Source: Bombardia bombarda
Taxonomy: Eukaryota; Ascomycota; Sordariomycetes; Sordariales; Lasiosphaeriaceae
DNA length: 64,000 nucleotides
Reading direction: 5' to 3'
Assembly (NCBI GenBank): GCA_030512295.1
Contig: JAULSR010000001.1
Coordinates: forward strand, 2,480,001 to 2,544,000
In this document: one piece after another, positions 31,731 to 44,700 of the stretch
How positions within the stretch are numbered: position 1 is the stretch's first letter
Layout of the letters: each line of letters starts with the position of its first letter
The notes under the pieces: model-generated
The model's database searches: none
What the model saw: the letters and a program-made list of their open reading frames with translations, nothing else
Told to the model about the DNA's origin: nothing
Program-made: the position numbers and the translations under genes

Positions 31731-32321
31731 GTTACATACAACACAAGGGAAAGGAGATGGGAGCGTGATGAGAAAATGTGGGAATTTGGCGACAACCAAG
31801 TAGCAACTGGACTGGAGATAGCTACCTGTTTCAGAGAATTTGGTGCTGCCTGTCATTCTAGCATCGGATCTCTAGACAAATACCAAAGCTCCCAAACAAC
31901 TTCTATTCTCACTGCTTGTGTAGGTACCTTAAGTGAGCTGGAGAATGACTTTCCGCAATACCTAAACTACCTACCTACATAGGTGATTGTCTAGGCAGTA
32001 ATTACCAACATTGCCGGCCGTTTGGTCCCGACAGCTCTAATCTGATATGTATATGTCCCTATTCGTTAACTCCTAGAGTAATGAGAGCCCTGAGACGAGC
32101 AATTATCATGGAGTAACTCATAGTAAGTTCCGATTCCTTTGTGTCATAACATGAGTCTGTCTTTTAAGAGTACAGCCGGTGGACGTTGAGGCACCAGGAG
32201 ACCTTTCGAAACGTAGGAAGATTTAGGTCACTTGTCTCGTCATTGTCAGAAACTACCCATTGTCTTCTCTCTAGAATAGAGCTGATATCTAGGTACATAT
32301 TTCTCCCTTGCTCTTGAGCAT
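31731..32321. other. Intergenic within the UstYa cluster
   Basis: 3' flanks of two converging genes; nothing recognised. A cluster of ctacctacctacataggt-type words lies near 31968-31986. Confidence 0.5.
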
Positions 32322-33078
32322 CTACTTCTCCAATCCAAAAGTGGTGCTGTGGCAGTGGTAGAAGCCAAGCACAATCTCCTGGCCGAGACCAGTGTGCGGC
32401 TCAGGTCCCTCGGCTAGCTGATCCGCACAATGCTTGGAGTGCGGAAAATCGATGGTCAGGCTGTCAATGAACTGCATTTTGTGTTCGAAAGCGTATTGTA
32501 GCTTCCTCCACTGGAAGAGGCAATGTTCGTCGTGGTATCTGTAATGGATCAGTAGATACCTCGGATCAGTTCAAGAGTGTGCTTACCGCATGGTGAAAAT
32601 CCTCTTGAACTCTCCGCGATAGAGCTGCTCCGGCTGGATCTCGACCGTCATACTCTTGTCGCTGTAATACTTGCGATTCTCGAGGATGGGCGGCAGCGAC
32701 GACGAGAGCTCATGATAGTAACAGGGCGGTAAAACAGGGCGGCGGCACCCATGCGTAGAGCGCCGGGTCCATGATACAGCCGCGCTTGATGGCTTCGGGA
32801 CTGGAGCGGGCGCAATCATTCCAGCCTTGTGATTCAAGCTCCTTGGCCGTGTTGGGCCGGAACGCGAACGCGGTTCTTGCTGTCAACAGCAGGATACTCA
32901 TGACTACAAGCGTCACTACACAGCCGACGCCAAAGGACGCGAAGCTCCATTGCCATGGCCATGCAAACCGCCATGCAAACCGCCGACGGCCGGTGCTTGT
33001 CGTCGTCGTCACACTCGGGGATCCATCTAAAAGTGTCTCGTATTCGACGTCTTTGTATGATTCGGATTCACTCTTCAT
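32322..33078 (-). pseudogene. UstYa-related gene disrupted by a 13-bp duplication
   Basis: Exon 1 33078-32587, intron 32586-32539 (48 bp, GTAAGC...CAG), exon 2 32538-32322. The start MKSESESYKDVEYETLLDG precedes one membrane helix (VGCVVTLVVMSILLLTA), then GWNDCARSSPEAIKRGC and ALYAWVPPPC. The C-terminal part has the two HC motifs YHDEHCLFQWRKL and HSKHCADQL typical of a UstYa-related subfamily. After WVPPPC the frame breaks: aacagggcgg occurs at 32720-32729 and again at 32733-32742, a 13-bp duplication that shifts the frame and gives an early stop. Without those 13 bases the two exons would sum to 231 codons plus stop. Probably a recent pseudogene. Confidence 0.75.
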
Positions 33079-35004
33079 GTTGAGAATTTGAGAGGACAGG
33101 AGAGGGGGTTCAAGGACGAGAAGTGTGTCTAAGGCATGAAACAAAATGTCTAGATACTCTCTTACATACCCAGCTATGTGCTATGTCGAGGGAACCACTC
33201 AAGACTGAAGGAGTAGATGGGGCAAATCGGATTTCTGCTGCTCGGACCGGGAGCAGCACCTAGATGCGGTTCCGGGCAGACTTGTAAGTCACACACAAGG
33301 TCTCTGCGTTATTACCGGATTGTCTGCCCAGGCTATCATTTGGCATATAATGTCCCTTCGGACCCCCACAATTCCACAAGTAGAGCAAGATGGAAACCAT
33401 CCATCATATTCATGACCCAGGCGACTCCCACCACAACAAAAGTCTGAGGTTCATTCTAGCTCTATGTGCAGGGTGGTTTGGCCTGCAACAAATATTCAGC
33501 GATGCCTTGATATTCTTGTCTAGCTCTATGGTCCCGTAGCCGCTCATCGGTGCCATGAGCGACAGTTGTTTATCTTCGTCCTGGCTTGCGGGCCGTGAGC
33601 CGCACGATGGACAGAAAGGGGGAAAGATTTAGCCCTGCACCTCGGGCAGTTTTAGTGACAAGATGCGATTAGTGGGGTCATCCATGGAGGGTTAATAAGC
33701 CAATTGTTATGCCTCGTTGCCGAGTTATCATTACCTGTGCACTGTGTTTACCAAAAGAGAAAAACAATAAGTATGATGCATCTTTCGTCACGATTTAGCA
33801 GTCGTGATGCAGTGTCGTGATGCTGCGCTGCGGCGGTTGACAAAAATGCTGATCAAAGTTTGACAAGTTCATGTCACTCCGTGTCACTGCATGTGGCATC
33901 CCCGTAATAATCGATGCTGAAACGACAAATAGGGGTTCCTCCCCCGGGCGGCCTTGTCCAGCTACAAGCTCGCAACCCCTGCGACGTTTCGTTTCAAAAA
34001 CGCACGCGCCACTTCCATGGCTTCTCGAGCTTCTTCAGCTTCTCCTTGCGCCTGCCGGACGCCAACGATGCAACGGTGTAACCGCCAGAGCTAACAGCAG
34101 CCAATAACCACTCGAGTACGGATATCTTGTGGCTTTCCCAATCAGTCTTTGTTGGGCCACAGACAAAGGAGTAAACTGATGGGATACTTGCAACACTGAA
34201 TGATGATTACCTGTAAAAATAGGAGAGATTAGCAGACTTTACCTAAGGTTGCACAATCTTAGCTTTATTATAGAGACAATCTCTTGAACTTGCACCGTGG
34301 GACCAGGGCGTGTTAAAGTTCAGTTTTCATTTGCTAATGTCCTAACCAAATAGCTGCGTATACGAATTCAAACCTGCCTTAACTTTGAATTGAACTCTAC
34401 GGGCAACTGAAATCCAAAGGACACCTGAAGGCTTCCATGTTGGTCCCATTTGTTAGTGCAGGCGCCCCAGCGGAACGGTCGACACGGCAATCCTGCACCA
34501 CTCAGTTACCTTAGCTTGCCTTGGTTAGGCCCGCTGTCTTCCCACCTGCCCCCCCCCCCCAGCCAGGCATGTACTTCGTAATGTACCACCGCCGCACCTA
34601 CGCACCCCTGGCCATTTTATTAACAGCACATCGAACCCCCAATCGAAGCAACGCCATTCAATTCAAGAAAGGGAGGTGCAGACGACAAGATAACACCAAC
34701 GAACAGGCAAACCAGTCAGCCACCCTCCCTCCGAACTCGACAAGTCGACTTGGGCACACACACTGCGACCTGGAACTGCATGCATTACACCCCCATCAGC
34801 CTCAAGTCATCATATTCATGGCCTGCCGTCCCCACGACGAGTGAAGGAGCAAACGCCGCTGTCAACTAGGTTGCCTCGCCGCAACAGATCGCGGCCACCA
34901 CCCGCTGGACGTGGGTTAGGCCCAGCCCTGGAGACCCGAGACTGGAAATCGGAAACAGGAAACAAGCAAACAGGGACAGGAATAGGAACAACAGGATAGG
35001 AATC
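33079..35004. other. Intergenic
   Basis: Right edge of the accessory region and promoter of the Gyp5-type gene. No supported gene. A run of about 12 C lies near 34549-34560. Confidence 0.5.
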
Positions 35005-38000
35005 ATGGCTGCACCCGACGACGCAGGCACGCACGAGACGCGGGAGGCACAGGCGCCACAGGAACCGCAACAGCCCCGGCACTCATTAGAGGATAGGCCG
35101 CTGTCTCCTTCCGATGCGTCAGACAAGGAAACCGTACGTTGCTGTCTGCTCTCCCCAAGAATCACATCACGCCTACTACCACTACTTGCATATTCCCCCC
35201 AAGATTACTTGACATCACCTACTGGCGGTGACGATGGCTTGGTCGCACGACGATCCAAGATCCCCAGGATACACAAATCCTGTGCTGACTGCCGTGACTA
35301 TGGTTGCTTTGCAGGACACTTTTGAAGATGCTGTCGACACCGGCTCCGTGCGATCGCTGACCCAGCGAAAGGCGTCAAACAGTCGCCCACTAACAGGAGA
35401 AAGGGCCGCCTCGGACGTCGACGACGAGGAGGACAACCAAGATAAGGTGGAAAAGCAAGAAGAAAAGGGACCCGAAACGCCCCAGTCACCTACAGCGCCC
35501 CGCATTGAATCAAAAGCAGCCGTGGCAGAAACCCCAGAGAAGAAGGTACCACGCCGGCTCTCACAAAGCTCCGTCGCCTCTCTTGTCTCCCTCGACAACG
35601 TCAACCTCGATGACGACTCGACGGCTGCTGGACAAAAAGGCAAGATCGAGGGAGCCGATAAGGCGGACAAGACCACCACCGACAAGAGCTCCCACCATCA
35701 AAAAGAGCAGTCAAAATCAATGTCTTTCAGCAGCATAACCAATGCACTTCCAGCCATGCCCTGGTCGCCCCCGCCAGCGACGTTCAAGTCAAGACCCCGC
35801 CGACGATCAGCGCGGCAATCATTCCTCCCCCACAACCAACTACCCTTCCGCCCCGCCAGCCAGCAGGAAGCTGACCAGCCCGTTCTCGTGGCTTTCGAGG
35901 AGCTCCTCAAAAGACCAGAATGTCCCGGCGCCCGTGGTTGTCTCCCCTAGGAGGAATACAGCCAGCTCCATCGCCACCCTAACGAGCAACCCCGAAATGA
36001 TGTTGAGCAAGCTGGACGAGGAGAAGGAGAGCGAGGTTAACGGGGTGACGGGCTTCCCGCGAAACAGCCTGAAGGATCGCTTCAGGTTGCTACGCATGAG
36101 AGAGGAGGTGGGCATCCCAGCCCCAGGCGGAGACGACGACAAGACCGGCGGAGCGATCATCACCCAGACAGCCCGGACCGGCGCACCGGGACTGGGCGGC
36201 GCCGACGACAAGGACAGTCTTTCAGTGCAGCCCCCGCCATCGCCCGCCCCGCCAAGCCCGAGCCGCGCTCTCGCCCCCGGGACGGCATCAGGCGTTAATG
36301 TCGGCCCTTCGGCCATCTCAGACGTACCTGTTGACTGGGATCTATGGCAGTCGGTCGTGTACGAAGGCCCTGCCGCCGTGGCCCGGACAAGCGCAGACGA
36401 GCTGAACAAGGCCATTGCCACTGGTATCCCAAACGCCATCCGCGGCGTGGTCTGGCAAGTCCTGGCCCAAAGTAAGAACGAGGAACTGGAGCTGGTTTAC
36501 CGGGATCTCGTGACGAGGGGGACAGATAAGGACAGGGACAGGCAGAGCCAGAGCAATGGTACTTCGGCGGGTGGGGCGGGTGCTAATAACGGGAACAACC
36601 TGGGCACAAAGGAGCCCGTGTCGTCGTCTTCATCCGTCACTTCGGAGCACTCTGGCGGCGTCAACGGCAGTGGCGCTCCCTCACCCACGGACAAGGACTC
36701 GGACTCTTTCATCAAGGCACAGGCGGCCGCTGCCGCTGAGCGGAAGAAGAAGGACAAGGAGGATATGTTGATGTTGCAGAAGCTTGAAAAGACGATCCGG
36801 AGGGACCTGGGCGCCAGGACAAGTTTCTCCAAATATGCCGCCGCCCAAGGGCTCCAGGAAGGCCTCTTTGGTGTGTGCAAGGCATATGCCCTTTTCGACG
36901 AGGGTGTCGGCTATGCCCAGGGGATGAATTTCCTTGTTATGCCTATTCTCTTCAACGTAAGCTCTGCTACCTCTGCGAGTTTAGTAACGCACATTCGAGA
37001 CTAACTATGTGACAGATGCCGGAAGAGGAAGCTTTCTGCCTACTGGTGCGATTAATGAACCAGTATCACCTTCGGGATCTCTTCATCCAGGACATGCCCG
37101 GCCTACACATGCATCTCTATCAATTTGAGCGGCTTCTCGAGGACCTCGAGCCAGCTCTCTACTGCCACCTCCACAGACGTGGCATCTCTCCACATCTATA
37201 TGCCACGCAGTGGTTCCTTACTCTTTTCGCTTATCGATTCCCACTCCAACTTGTCCTCCGTATCTACGATTTGATTCTATCCGAGGGGCTATCGGCCATC
37301 ATCAAGTTCGGCATCGTCCTCATGCAGAAGAACTCGGCCGCACTCCTCGCCATGTCAGACATGGCGCAGCTGACTGTCTTCCTCAAAGATCGCCTCTTTG
37401 ACGTCTATATCGATGCCACCCCATCCTCCAACTCCATCCTGGAGAACGGCTTCTTCGGCAGCAGCTCCAGCAGCATCGACAAGGAGGTCTACCGTGCCGA
37501 CCAGCTGGTCCGAGACGCATGCGAGGTCAAGATCACGCCCGAGCTGCTGAAGATGTACGCCACTGAGTGGGAGGAGAAGACGCGCGTGGGGAAGGAGCGC
37601 GAGGCGGAGCTCGACGGGCTCAAGGCCGCGAATGGAAACTACGCCGTCCGGGTGCGGCGGCTGGAGGAGCGCATCGAGACGGTGGACCGCGAGCAGGCCG
37701 CGCTGGCGACGGAGCTCGTGCACCACAAGGTGGAGAACGAGGAGCTCAGGGACGAGAATGACAGCTTGAAGGGCCAGGTCAGGGAGCTCAAGCTGGTGAT
37801 TGATACGCAGCCGCAGGAGATCGAGTCAAAGTGGCAGCTGGAGCGGGACGATCTCATGAAGCGGAATGCAAAGGTGCATGAGGAGAACCAGAGGCTGGAG
37901 AAGGAGCTCTCTGAGCTCGAGGAGGAGCTGGTGCAGACGAAGATGAGATATGCTGAGGTGAGTTTTTTTTTTTTATTCTCTTTCGGACTGCTACTATTAT

Positions 38001-38084
38001 GGTGCTAACTTTTAGTTATAGATCAACTCCCAACACGAGACGTTGACCCGCAAATGGACCGACCTCAAGCGGCAGTTTATATGA
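35005..38084 (+). CDS. gyp5: TBC-domain RabGAP, Gyp5 type
   Basis: GTPase-activating protein for Ypt1/Sec4-type Rabs in ER-Golgi and exocytic traffic. Model: 35005-35133, 35315-35781, 35864-36956, 37016-37957, 38022-38084, 897 residues. The acidic, Ser/Pro-rich N-terminal third is disordered. The TBC domain begins at GIPNAIRGVVWQVLAQ (about residue 388) and includes IRRDLGARTSF (Arg finger region), VGYAQGMNFLV (Gln finger) and ATQWFLTLFAYRFPLQLVLR. A long C-terminal coiled coil (LEERIETVDREQAALATEL, LEKELSELEEELVQ) ends KWTDLKRQFI. A Ser-rich loop with a repeat-like acidic insert interrupts the TBC start. The junction 35782-35863 is uncertain: the frame must change there, but the GTTCAA donor is weak (see findings). 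Confidence 0.88.
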
Positions 38085-39792
38085 TGATCCACTGCCAGCC
38101 AATGTCTAGCTGGTCTGGTTCTATCATTAATTCGGCCACTTCTCGGTCTGGGATATGCATGCGCCATCTGTCAGAAACAAAAGTCAAGTCTTTCTGTGCT
38201 TCCCCACCTCTACCCCCGCGGCGTATCGGCACGTCTATCTACATTCATCGATGGCTCTATCAATGCACAGTGATGGCGTTTGAGGAAGATGCATATGATG
38301 GATAGGAGGTGAGGGGCAATGGAAAAGGCAAAGACAAAAGAAACAAGGAAGCAAGGCAAGAAGGAAGGACGAAAGGACGGATTGTGACAACAAAAAAAGA
38401 ATCATTGATTGCATTTCCCCCCCATTCCATTCATGAACCTGTCATTATATATTTACGTAAATTTTTTTTTGTTGTTTTTGGCTACACTACTGCTTGCGCG
38501 TCTCTTTTTTTTTTCCTCGCCCCCTCCCTTGCGTTGAACGTTGGGAGAGAGAAAAAAACGAGGGGAAAGGAGTGAGAAGAAAGAGGAAAGAAAGAAAGGG
38601 GCATATCGTGTATATTGTTTATTAGCATTGCTGTGGCTGGTGAATGAATGGTGGGAGAAACGGGCGAAGAAAAGAGGGTTCTGTCGGTGGGTAGGTGGAA
38701 TAAGGCGAAATAGACACATCAAGACAGGTGCAGTCAGTCTTAAGGGCATAGCATATCCGATGTTGTCGCTGGGGTTTTAACTACTAGCCAGGTAACTGCT
38801 CCTACTACTAATGGGAAGCGGCGGCGGCTTTGCTTGCTTGCTTGCTTGCTTACTTGCTTGTCCCAAGACATTATACACTTCACTTTCGGCTTTCTCGCCT
38901 TGGCTGGCTGGCTGGCTGTCGCCTGGATTGCTTCTGTGTGTGGGATACGTACATGTAAACAGGTAGATTCAAGGGTAGTCTGAAACAACAGTAATAATAA
39001 CAGTCATCATGTTGCGTTTTTCATCACTAGACGCTGGAGCAGAAAGACAAGACAGACCTTCAAAGTCTTGACGAGCATGAGAATGAGAAAGGAATAGGGC
39101 GTGAAAGGGGGCGAATGGGGGACTGATAATTGCTCCACACAACCATCTTGGTCTTACTTATTTGCTAGCTCGCTCGTGATAAGCTGCAAACCGAGTCTCT
39201 TCGACAAAGAGAGCGAAGGAGATATGTTTTGTAATACGTAATAGAACTTGACATGGCCAGGCACGCTGTGTCGGGAAGGTACCATGATGGCAGGCAGAAA
39301 CTTATCAACGATACTTTCGAGGTGAGCTCAGCCATATGGGAAAGGGGTTGGGCGCTTGCGTTATCAGTTAAAGTGCAAAATATGCCGTGTACCGAGAATA
39401 ATCAATCTTAATGACTGCAGCTGGACGATGGAATCACCCTTTATGTAAGATTCAATCACGGACGCATAACACACATGAGAACGACGCAGATCTGAATTGG
39501 GAACAGGCCCGACACGGCTGGATTTGTCATTGTTTTGATTTTCCGTTGCCCTATAAACCTGCTATGCCCTGTTGCCGGTGACGAAGCAACTGGAAGGGTG
39601 AAATGCAGCAGCGACCGCTTTCTTTTTGATTCAACCGCAGCAGCAGATCCACAAACCCAACGAGACTGGGCAAGCACGCAAAAAAAGACCTTTCAACACC
39701 TTTGTTGGCTAGAGAAAAAAAAGCCCGATGCGAGCCCCATGATGCTCTTTCCCATTTCTTCCCGGCATTCAGACCATTACTCGTTGCACCCT
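38085..39792. other. Intergenic, convergent 3' flanks with simple repeats
   Basis: No gene seen. Contains a (TTGC)n-type run at about 38830-38860, a (GGCT)n run near 38904-38917, and poly-T and poly-A tracts. Confidence 0.6.
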
Positions 39793-40725
39793 CTACTTGT
39801 GGTGCAGCTTGCGCTGGTAGAAAGCCAGCTCCTCGCCCTCCAGAATGTATCCGTCGGCGCGGCCAGACTGGCCGGGACGGCTGGCAATGACAGCGTACAG
39901 ACGACCAGCCTCGAACTGCTTCTCGAGAGCGGCGTCGACCTTGCCGGCGGCGGCGAAGCGCTCAGCCTGCTTCTTCTCGACGCTGTTGCTCTTCTTCACC
40001 TCCTCGACGACCTGGCCCTGCTTCTGCTGGCGACGACGGCCGATGGACTGGCCGTAGTGAGCCTCATACCACTGACGGAAAGGCGCAGCATCGATCTGGA
40101 CGACGGCGGACTTGGTGAGGGTGTTGGTGCGGACAAGCTCGTTGTTGGAAGGGTGGTCTAATCGCATAAAACGGTCAGCATCATCCATCTTTTGCTCCTC
40201 AAGGAGCCACAGCTCCCCCTTCCCTCTTCCACACAGAGACCCGAAGAATTGTAACGTACAAGCGACGACGATGACACGGGTCTTGCGGGTGCAGCCCTCG
40301 GAGGCCCAGGCGAAGTTGCCGGAGTCGAGACGCAGGGCACGGTACTTGTGGTTACCGCCGCGGGTGCGCACCACGTGGACACGCTTGGCGCCGATACGGG
40401 TGTTCGCAGGCTGGCGACCTGCCTCGAAGGCTCTCTTCTTCCCTGCCGCGCTGTTAGAAATTTGCTTTCTATATGCGTGTTACAGGCTCAGAACGCAATG
40501 GTTCGGTCTTGCCGAAGCAGAGACCCTTCCAAGCGGACCTTCGAGTTGTTATGTAATTTCGGAGGAAGGATACGTACGGTAGTAGCTGGATTCAGAGACC
40601 AAAAGTTAGCAAGGATGAACGACAGCAATTATTTGAAGCAGAGGAAGGCAATGAAAAGGGAATACTTGCGCGCGCTTGGCACCCGTGTGGGAACGCTTGT
40701 GCCGAGAGTCTCTTGAGATACCCAT
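39793..40725 (-). CDS. rps8: 40S ribosomal protein S8 (eS8), with 8-nt microexon
   Basis: Four exons, 40725-40670, 40585-40578, 40442-40260 and 40157-39793, total 612 nt, 203 residues. MGISRDSRHKRSHTGAKRA, KKRAFEAGRQPANTRIGAKR, RGGNHKYRALRLDSGNFAWA and IASRPGQSGRADGYILEGEE are diagnostic of eS8. The joint AKRAYYRKKRAFE is only recovered if intron 1 is a GC-AG intron (GCGC|GCAAGT) and exon 2 is just CTACTACC. Both branch points (GCTAAC, TTCTAAC) are well formed. The RRQQKQGQVVEEVKKSNSVE loop is the fungal-type insert. Confidence 0.93.
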
Positions 40726-41704
40726 GATGTCGGACGCTGCTGGAGGGGGAGTTGCTCGTCAGTATTTTGACCTGGCGAAAATCGACCGCGACTTCGACGA
40801 GGTAAAGAGTGGCAGCGGCGGCTTGTTGAACGTGACTGTCACTCTTTACTTCCCGAAGCGTAGGCGATGGGGACGTCGGGGCGCCTGGGGGTAGCGAATT
40901 CTCGATTTACTCACCTCGTTTGTCGTTGGCTGTGCGGTTTTCGAAAGTGAAGCGAGCGTTCGCAGATGTCGATTTTGGAAAATGTGGGCGAAATTTTCGG
41001 CCACAAGTTGCGGCGGATCCGACCGGCCCAGAGCCCTAGCACCAAAAGCCGGGACCCGCAAATGTGAGCACAGACCCTTTGGTAAGTGCCAAGTGAGCTA
41101 GCCTACCAGGGTCAGAGTACGTACCGCCAAACCGCGACCCCACCACTCACAAAGCTGAAAGGTAGGGCTGCCCTTGGCGGCGGGGATAACAGAAAAGTCG
41201 AGATCCAGGCTCCCAGCGGCAGGGCTGCGCGATATGCAGTCGCAAAGCAAATCTGTTAACACTGGCACTTTGAAAGATTGTTTAATCTAGGGTAATATTC
41301 ATTGTTATCTATCAAGCCTCCGCCAACCACTGGAGCAAATGCCATGTCACAGTTAACCTCATCCTCCCAAAGCAAGAGTGCGGGAAAAGCGACCTGCACT
41401 TCGCTTCCCCGACCCTACCTGAAAACGAGGCCCAGTAGCAATGTGGGAGAAATGACAACAATATACAGTGTAGTAGTAGTCCGTTCGCCCTGTCCCTGTC
41501 CCATCATTCTGAAAATGCCTGAAATCCCAAACATGCCGACTGTACTTTGACAAGTCAGGCACTCTTTGCCCCCACCTGAACCTCCCTCAACTCCAAACAA
41601 GCATGGGGCTTGCCTGTTCCCATTCTCAACACCGCCAGCCAAGCCAATGCAAAAGTGATACCATCTTCCTCCTCTCCGCGCCCTGCAACTGCAGCCGCCA
41701 TCGT
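40726..41704. promoter_or_regulatory. rps8 upstream region and TOM1 3' flank
   Basis: No coding segment. An agagccctag element at about 41031-41040 could be a ribosomal-protein promoter motif; this is only a suggestion. Confidence 0.4.
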
Positions 41705-44700
41705 CTACGCGAACCCGAAATAGTCGCTTCCAGCAGTGATGGCTTTGAGAACCTGGCTGCGAAGAATATCATAACTCTCATATTCGGGAAGGTCAAGTTC
41801 TGGGTATTGGTTAGCATCCATAGGGGTAGTTAAGCAGGGAAGTATAAGAGTACTTACGATTAAAGCAGGTGTGAGAGCTGGGGAGTCGCTCCTTATTACC
41901 ATAGTCGCGATGAATGTTGAATCGGCTGATGCCGTTCATTCCTTCCAGCTCCTTGAATCCGTTGAGCGGCACCTTGGACGTTCCCGTCACGAATTGAAGT
42001 AGCTTCGCTCGCTCTTCCTTGTCGAAGGAGCGGACCGCTCGCCAGAACCATTGTATTTGCTGAGAGGCTACCGTGTAGTTATGGTACTCGGTATTGCTCT
42101 TCCAATCGTCCACATCAATGTCTGGGAGGCCAGAGATGAGGAGCTCGAGCTCCTGCTCATTGAAAATTGCGATGAGCTCCTCCGGGATAATGTCATGGAA
42201 CCCCTTCAAGAAGTGTTCCATCTGCTCCTTGACTGAAGAGAGAAGCTTATGCTCGACAATGAGACGAACATACTCGTGCTTGTTTTCCTCGGTGACTCCG
42301 ATATTACGTCCGTTCTCAATGAGGTCAACAACCCTTGTGACGCCGAATTCGTCGTCTTCGACCGAGAACGTCTCAACGATGATATCGGTAATATCGTTCT
42401 CGAGCATCCATACGAGCGACTTATAGTAGTCTGGGTCAAACGATTCCATGTCCTTGACGGACACGGGCTTGCCGAGGATACGCTTATAGACCGCACGACT
42501 AAAGTAGCAGTCGAGGAGTCGGCCCTCGTAAAGCGCCTTGCCAATGATGCGCCCAATGAATTTGAAGAACATCAGGTGCTCATCGTTGATCCCGCTGAGC
42601 TTGTTCGGGTGGAATGTGGTGCGATCCGAGGAGACGGGGATATAGAGAGCGTAGTTGGGGTCGAACATTTGTCTGGTGAGAACCTGGAACCACTCACGCG
42701 TAACACCACCGGCGTCTACGCCTTCTTCGCCATGGAAGCGGATGTTGAGCTTTCCAAACTTCATCTCGGCGCCCGACTTGAAGTAGAGCGATTTGAACGA
42801 GTCATGGAAAACATGCTCACGACGCACAGAAAGCTGTAGTGGTTGGTAAGATGGTCGAGTATGCTGTTGACCCGTCTTCGCGTGCACGCTACGAGTGAAG
42901 TAGTTGCGCTTGTTATCGAATTCCAGAACTTTCGGGTTTTTGACCAACAGTGAAAAGGTACCCGACATCAGCTTCGGATTGTGCCGCACCAGTTCATTCA
43001 AGATGCGTCTGTGCTCCTCAGTGAAGGTGAAGAATAGACCGGCGATGCGATCCTCTGGGGGCGGGCTGGAAAAGAGCAGCTCCTTAGACACCGGGTTTTG
43101 CGAACCGGGCCCGTCGCCTAGAGTGGTATTCTTGCACACAACCATAAGAGACTCAATGAGTGGCAACAAAATGGTAGCTACGTTGAGCATGCTTTCGCGC
43201 TGCCGAATAGCACTCAGACAGGCGCTCAGCTTATCCCACATGGTGGCAAACGTTGGGTTCCAGTACAATGATCCCAAGAGGTCCTCTTTAGTGTTCTCCT
43301 TGTTGACATCATCTTCCGTAGTTGAATCTGACTTTTTGCCCTTGCTGTCGAAAAGGTGATCAAGCGCAGTCAGAACGCGAAGCAGCTTGTTCTGCTCGGA
43401 CGCTCCGGGGGAGAATTTGGCCAGTGCAACGCCCTGAATCTCTGTGCCAGACTCGGCCTTCAAGATATGGGGAAGAAGATTATCCAGATCAGAGACAATG
43501 TTCTCGCTCAAATCCTTAGCTTGGCGGACAAGCTCCTCTCCAAACGTCTTCTTGGCACCGGGGATGTTGGATAGGTTCTTGATTGTCGAGATGGTATTCT
43601 GAAAGGTCTTGGAGCTGCATTCCCGAGCCACGAAAATGTTTATGACAAGCTTCAGGTTGTGGTCTGGAATAACAGGTGGCGTGATCTGCCGAACCTTCTT
43701 CTCTTCTGGCTTGGGCTCCTCCTTCGTTGAGCTCTCTGCAGTTGGCTGCGCAGTGTCCTTCTCCACTTGCTCCCCATCAGCGGCTGCCCCAACGGGCGCC
43801 TCGACGGCTTCAGTGACCGGTTGAGGGGGAGCCTGATCACCCGAAGCATTGGCAGTTTCAGGACTCGGCTCAGCCTTCTCACCACCAGCCTCGTTTTTCT
43901 TCGCCTCTTCCTCGGCTTCTTTGCGTCGTCGCTCAAGTGCTTGAAGCGGATATGTGACCTTGTTGAGCAAATCGGCGAGCAACTGCATCACAGCCGAGCT
44001 CTCCATGATAAGATTCCGATCCAGAAGTCCCAAGAGAGAGTTGATGGCGTATTTCTGAGACCTGCCGTTAACATCCTTGCCTTTACCCTTGCGGCTGAGG
44101 CTTCTCTTCAGGGTGGACGCAACAGTCTCATGTTCCGTCAAGAAAAGAGAGGGTATGTGTGGATTTTTTGTTGAGAGATCGACAAGCAAATCGAGACACT
44201 GCTGTACAACCAGAAGAGGTGATATTTCGGAGTTGCTCAGGATATGATTATTAGTGCTGATATTCGTGAACGTCCTCTTCAAGTTGGTCGGCGTCTTCGG
44301 CTCTTTGTCTTTCTGCTTGGCCTTCACGGAGAGCTGGCTGAAGCTCCGCTCCACTGCATCCATGTCGGTGCTTCCCTCTTGCAGAATCTGAAGGAGGGTA
44401 GATATGACCTCGAGCCTGTTGTGACGGTTCCCGCAGACGTATGTGAACACCTCGAAAAGGTAGGAGCGTATCGAACCTTGCTGGGTAACAAACATGAGCC
44501 GGAGGAGTGTGGCAATACCTGCTTTGTCGAGCATCTGCACTATAGTGCGTCGCTGTGTCTTAGCATCGCTTGTGCCAGTCGCATCGGCTTGACGAACAGC
44601 ATCTCGGGAACGCGAAATTGCGGGCGGTGCTCGGTTGGTTTGTCGCTGAGCAAGAGCACGGGCCTCAGCTGCCAATGCAGGAGGCAAATGCTCAATGAGA

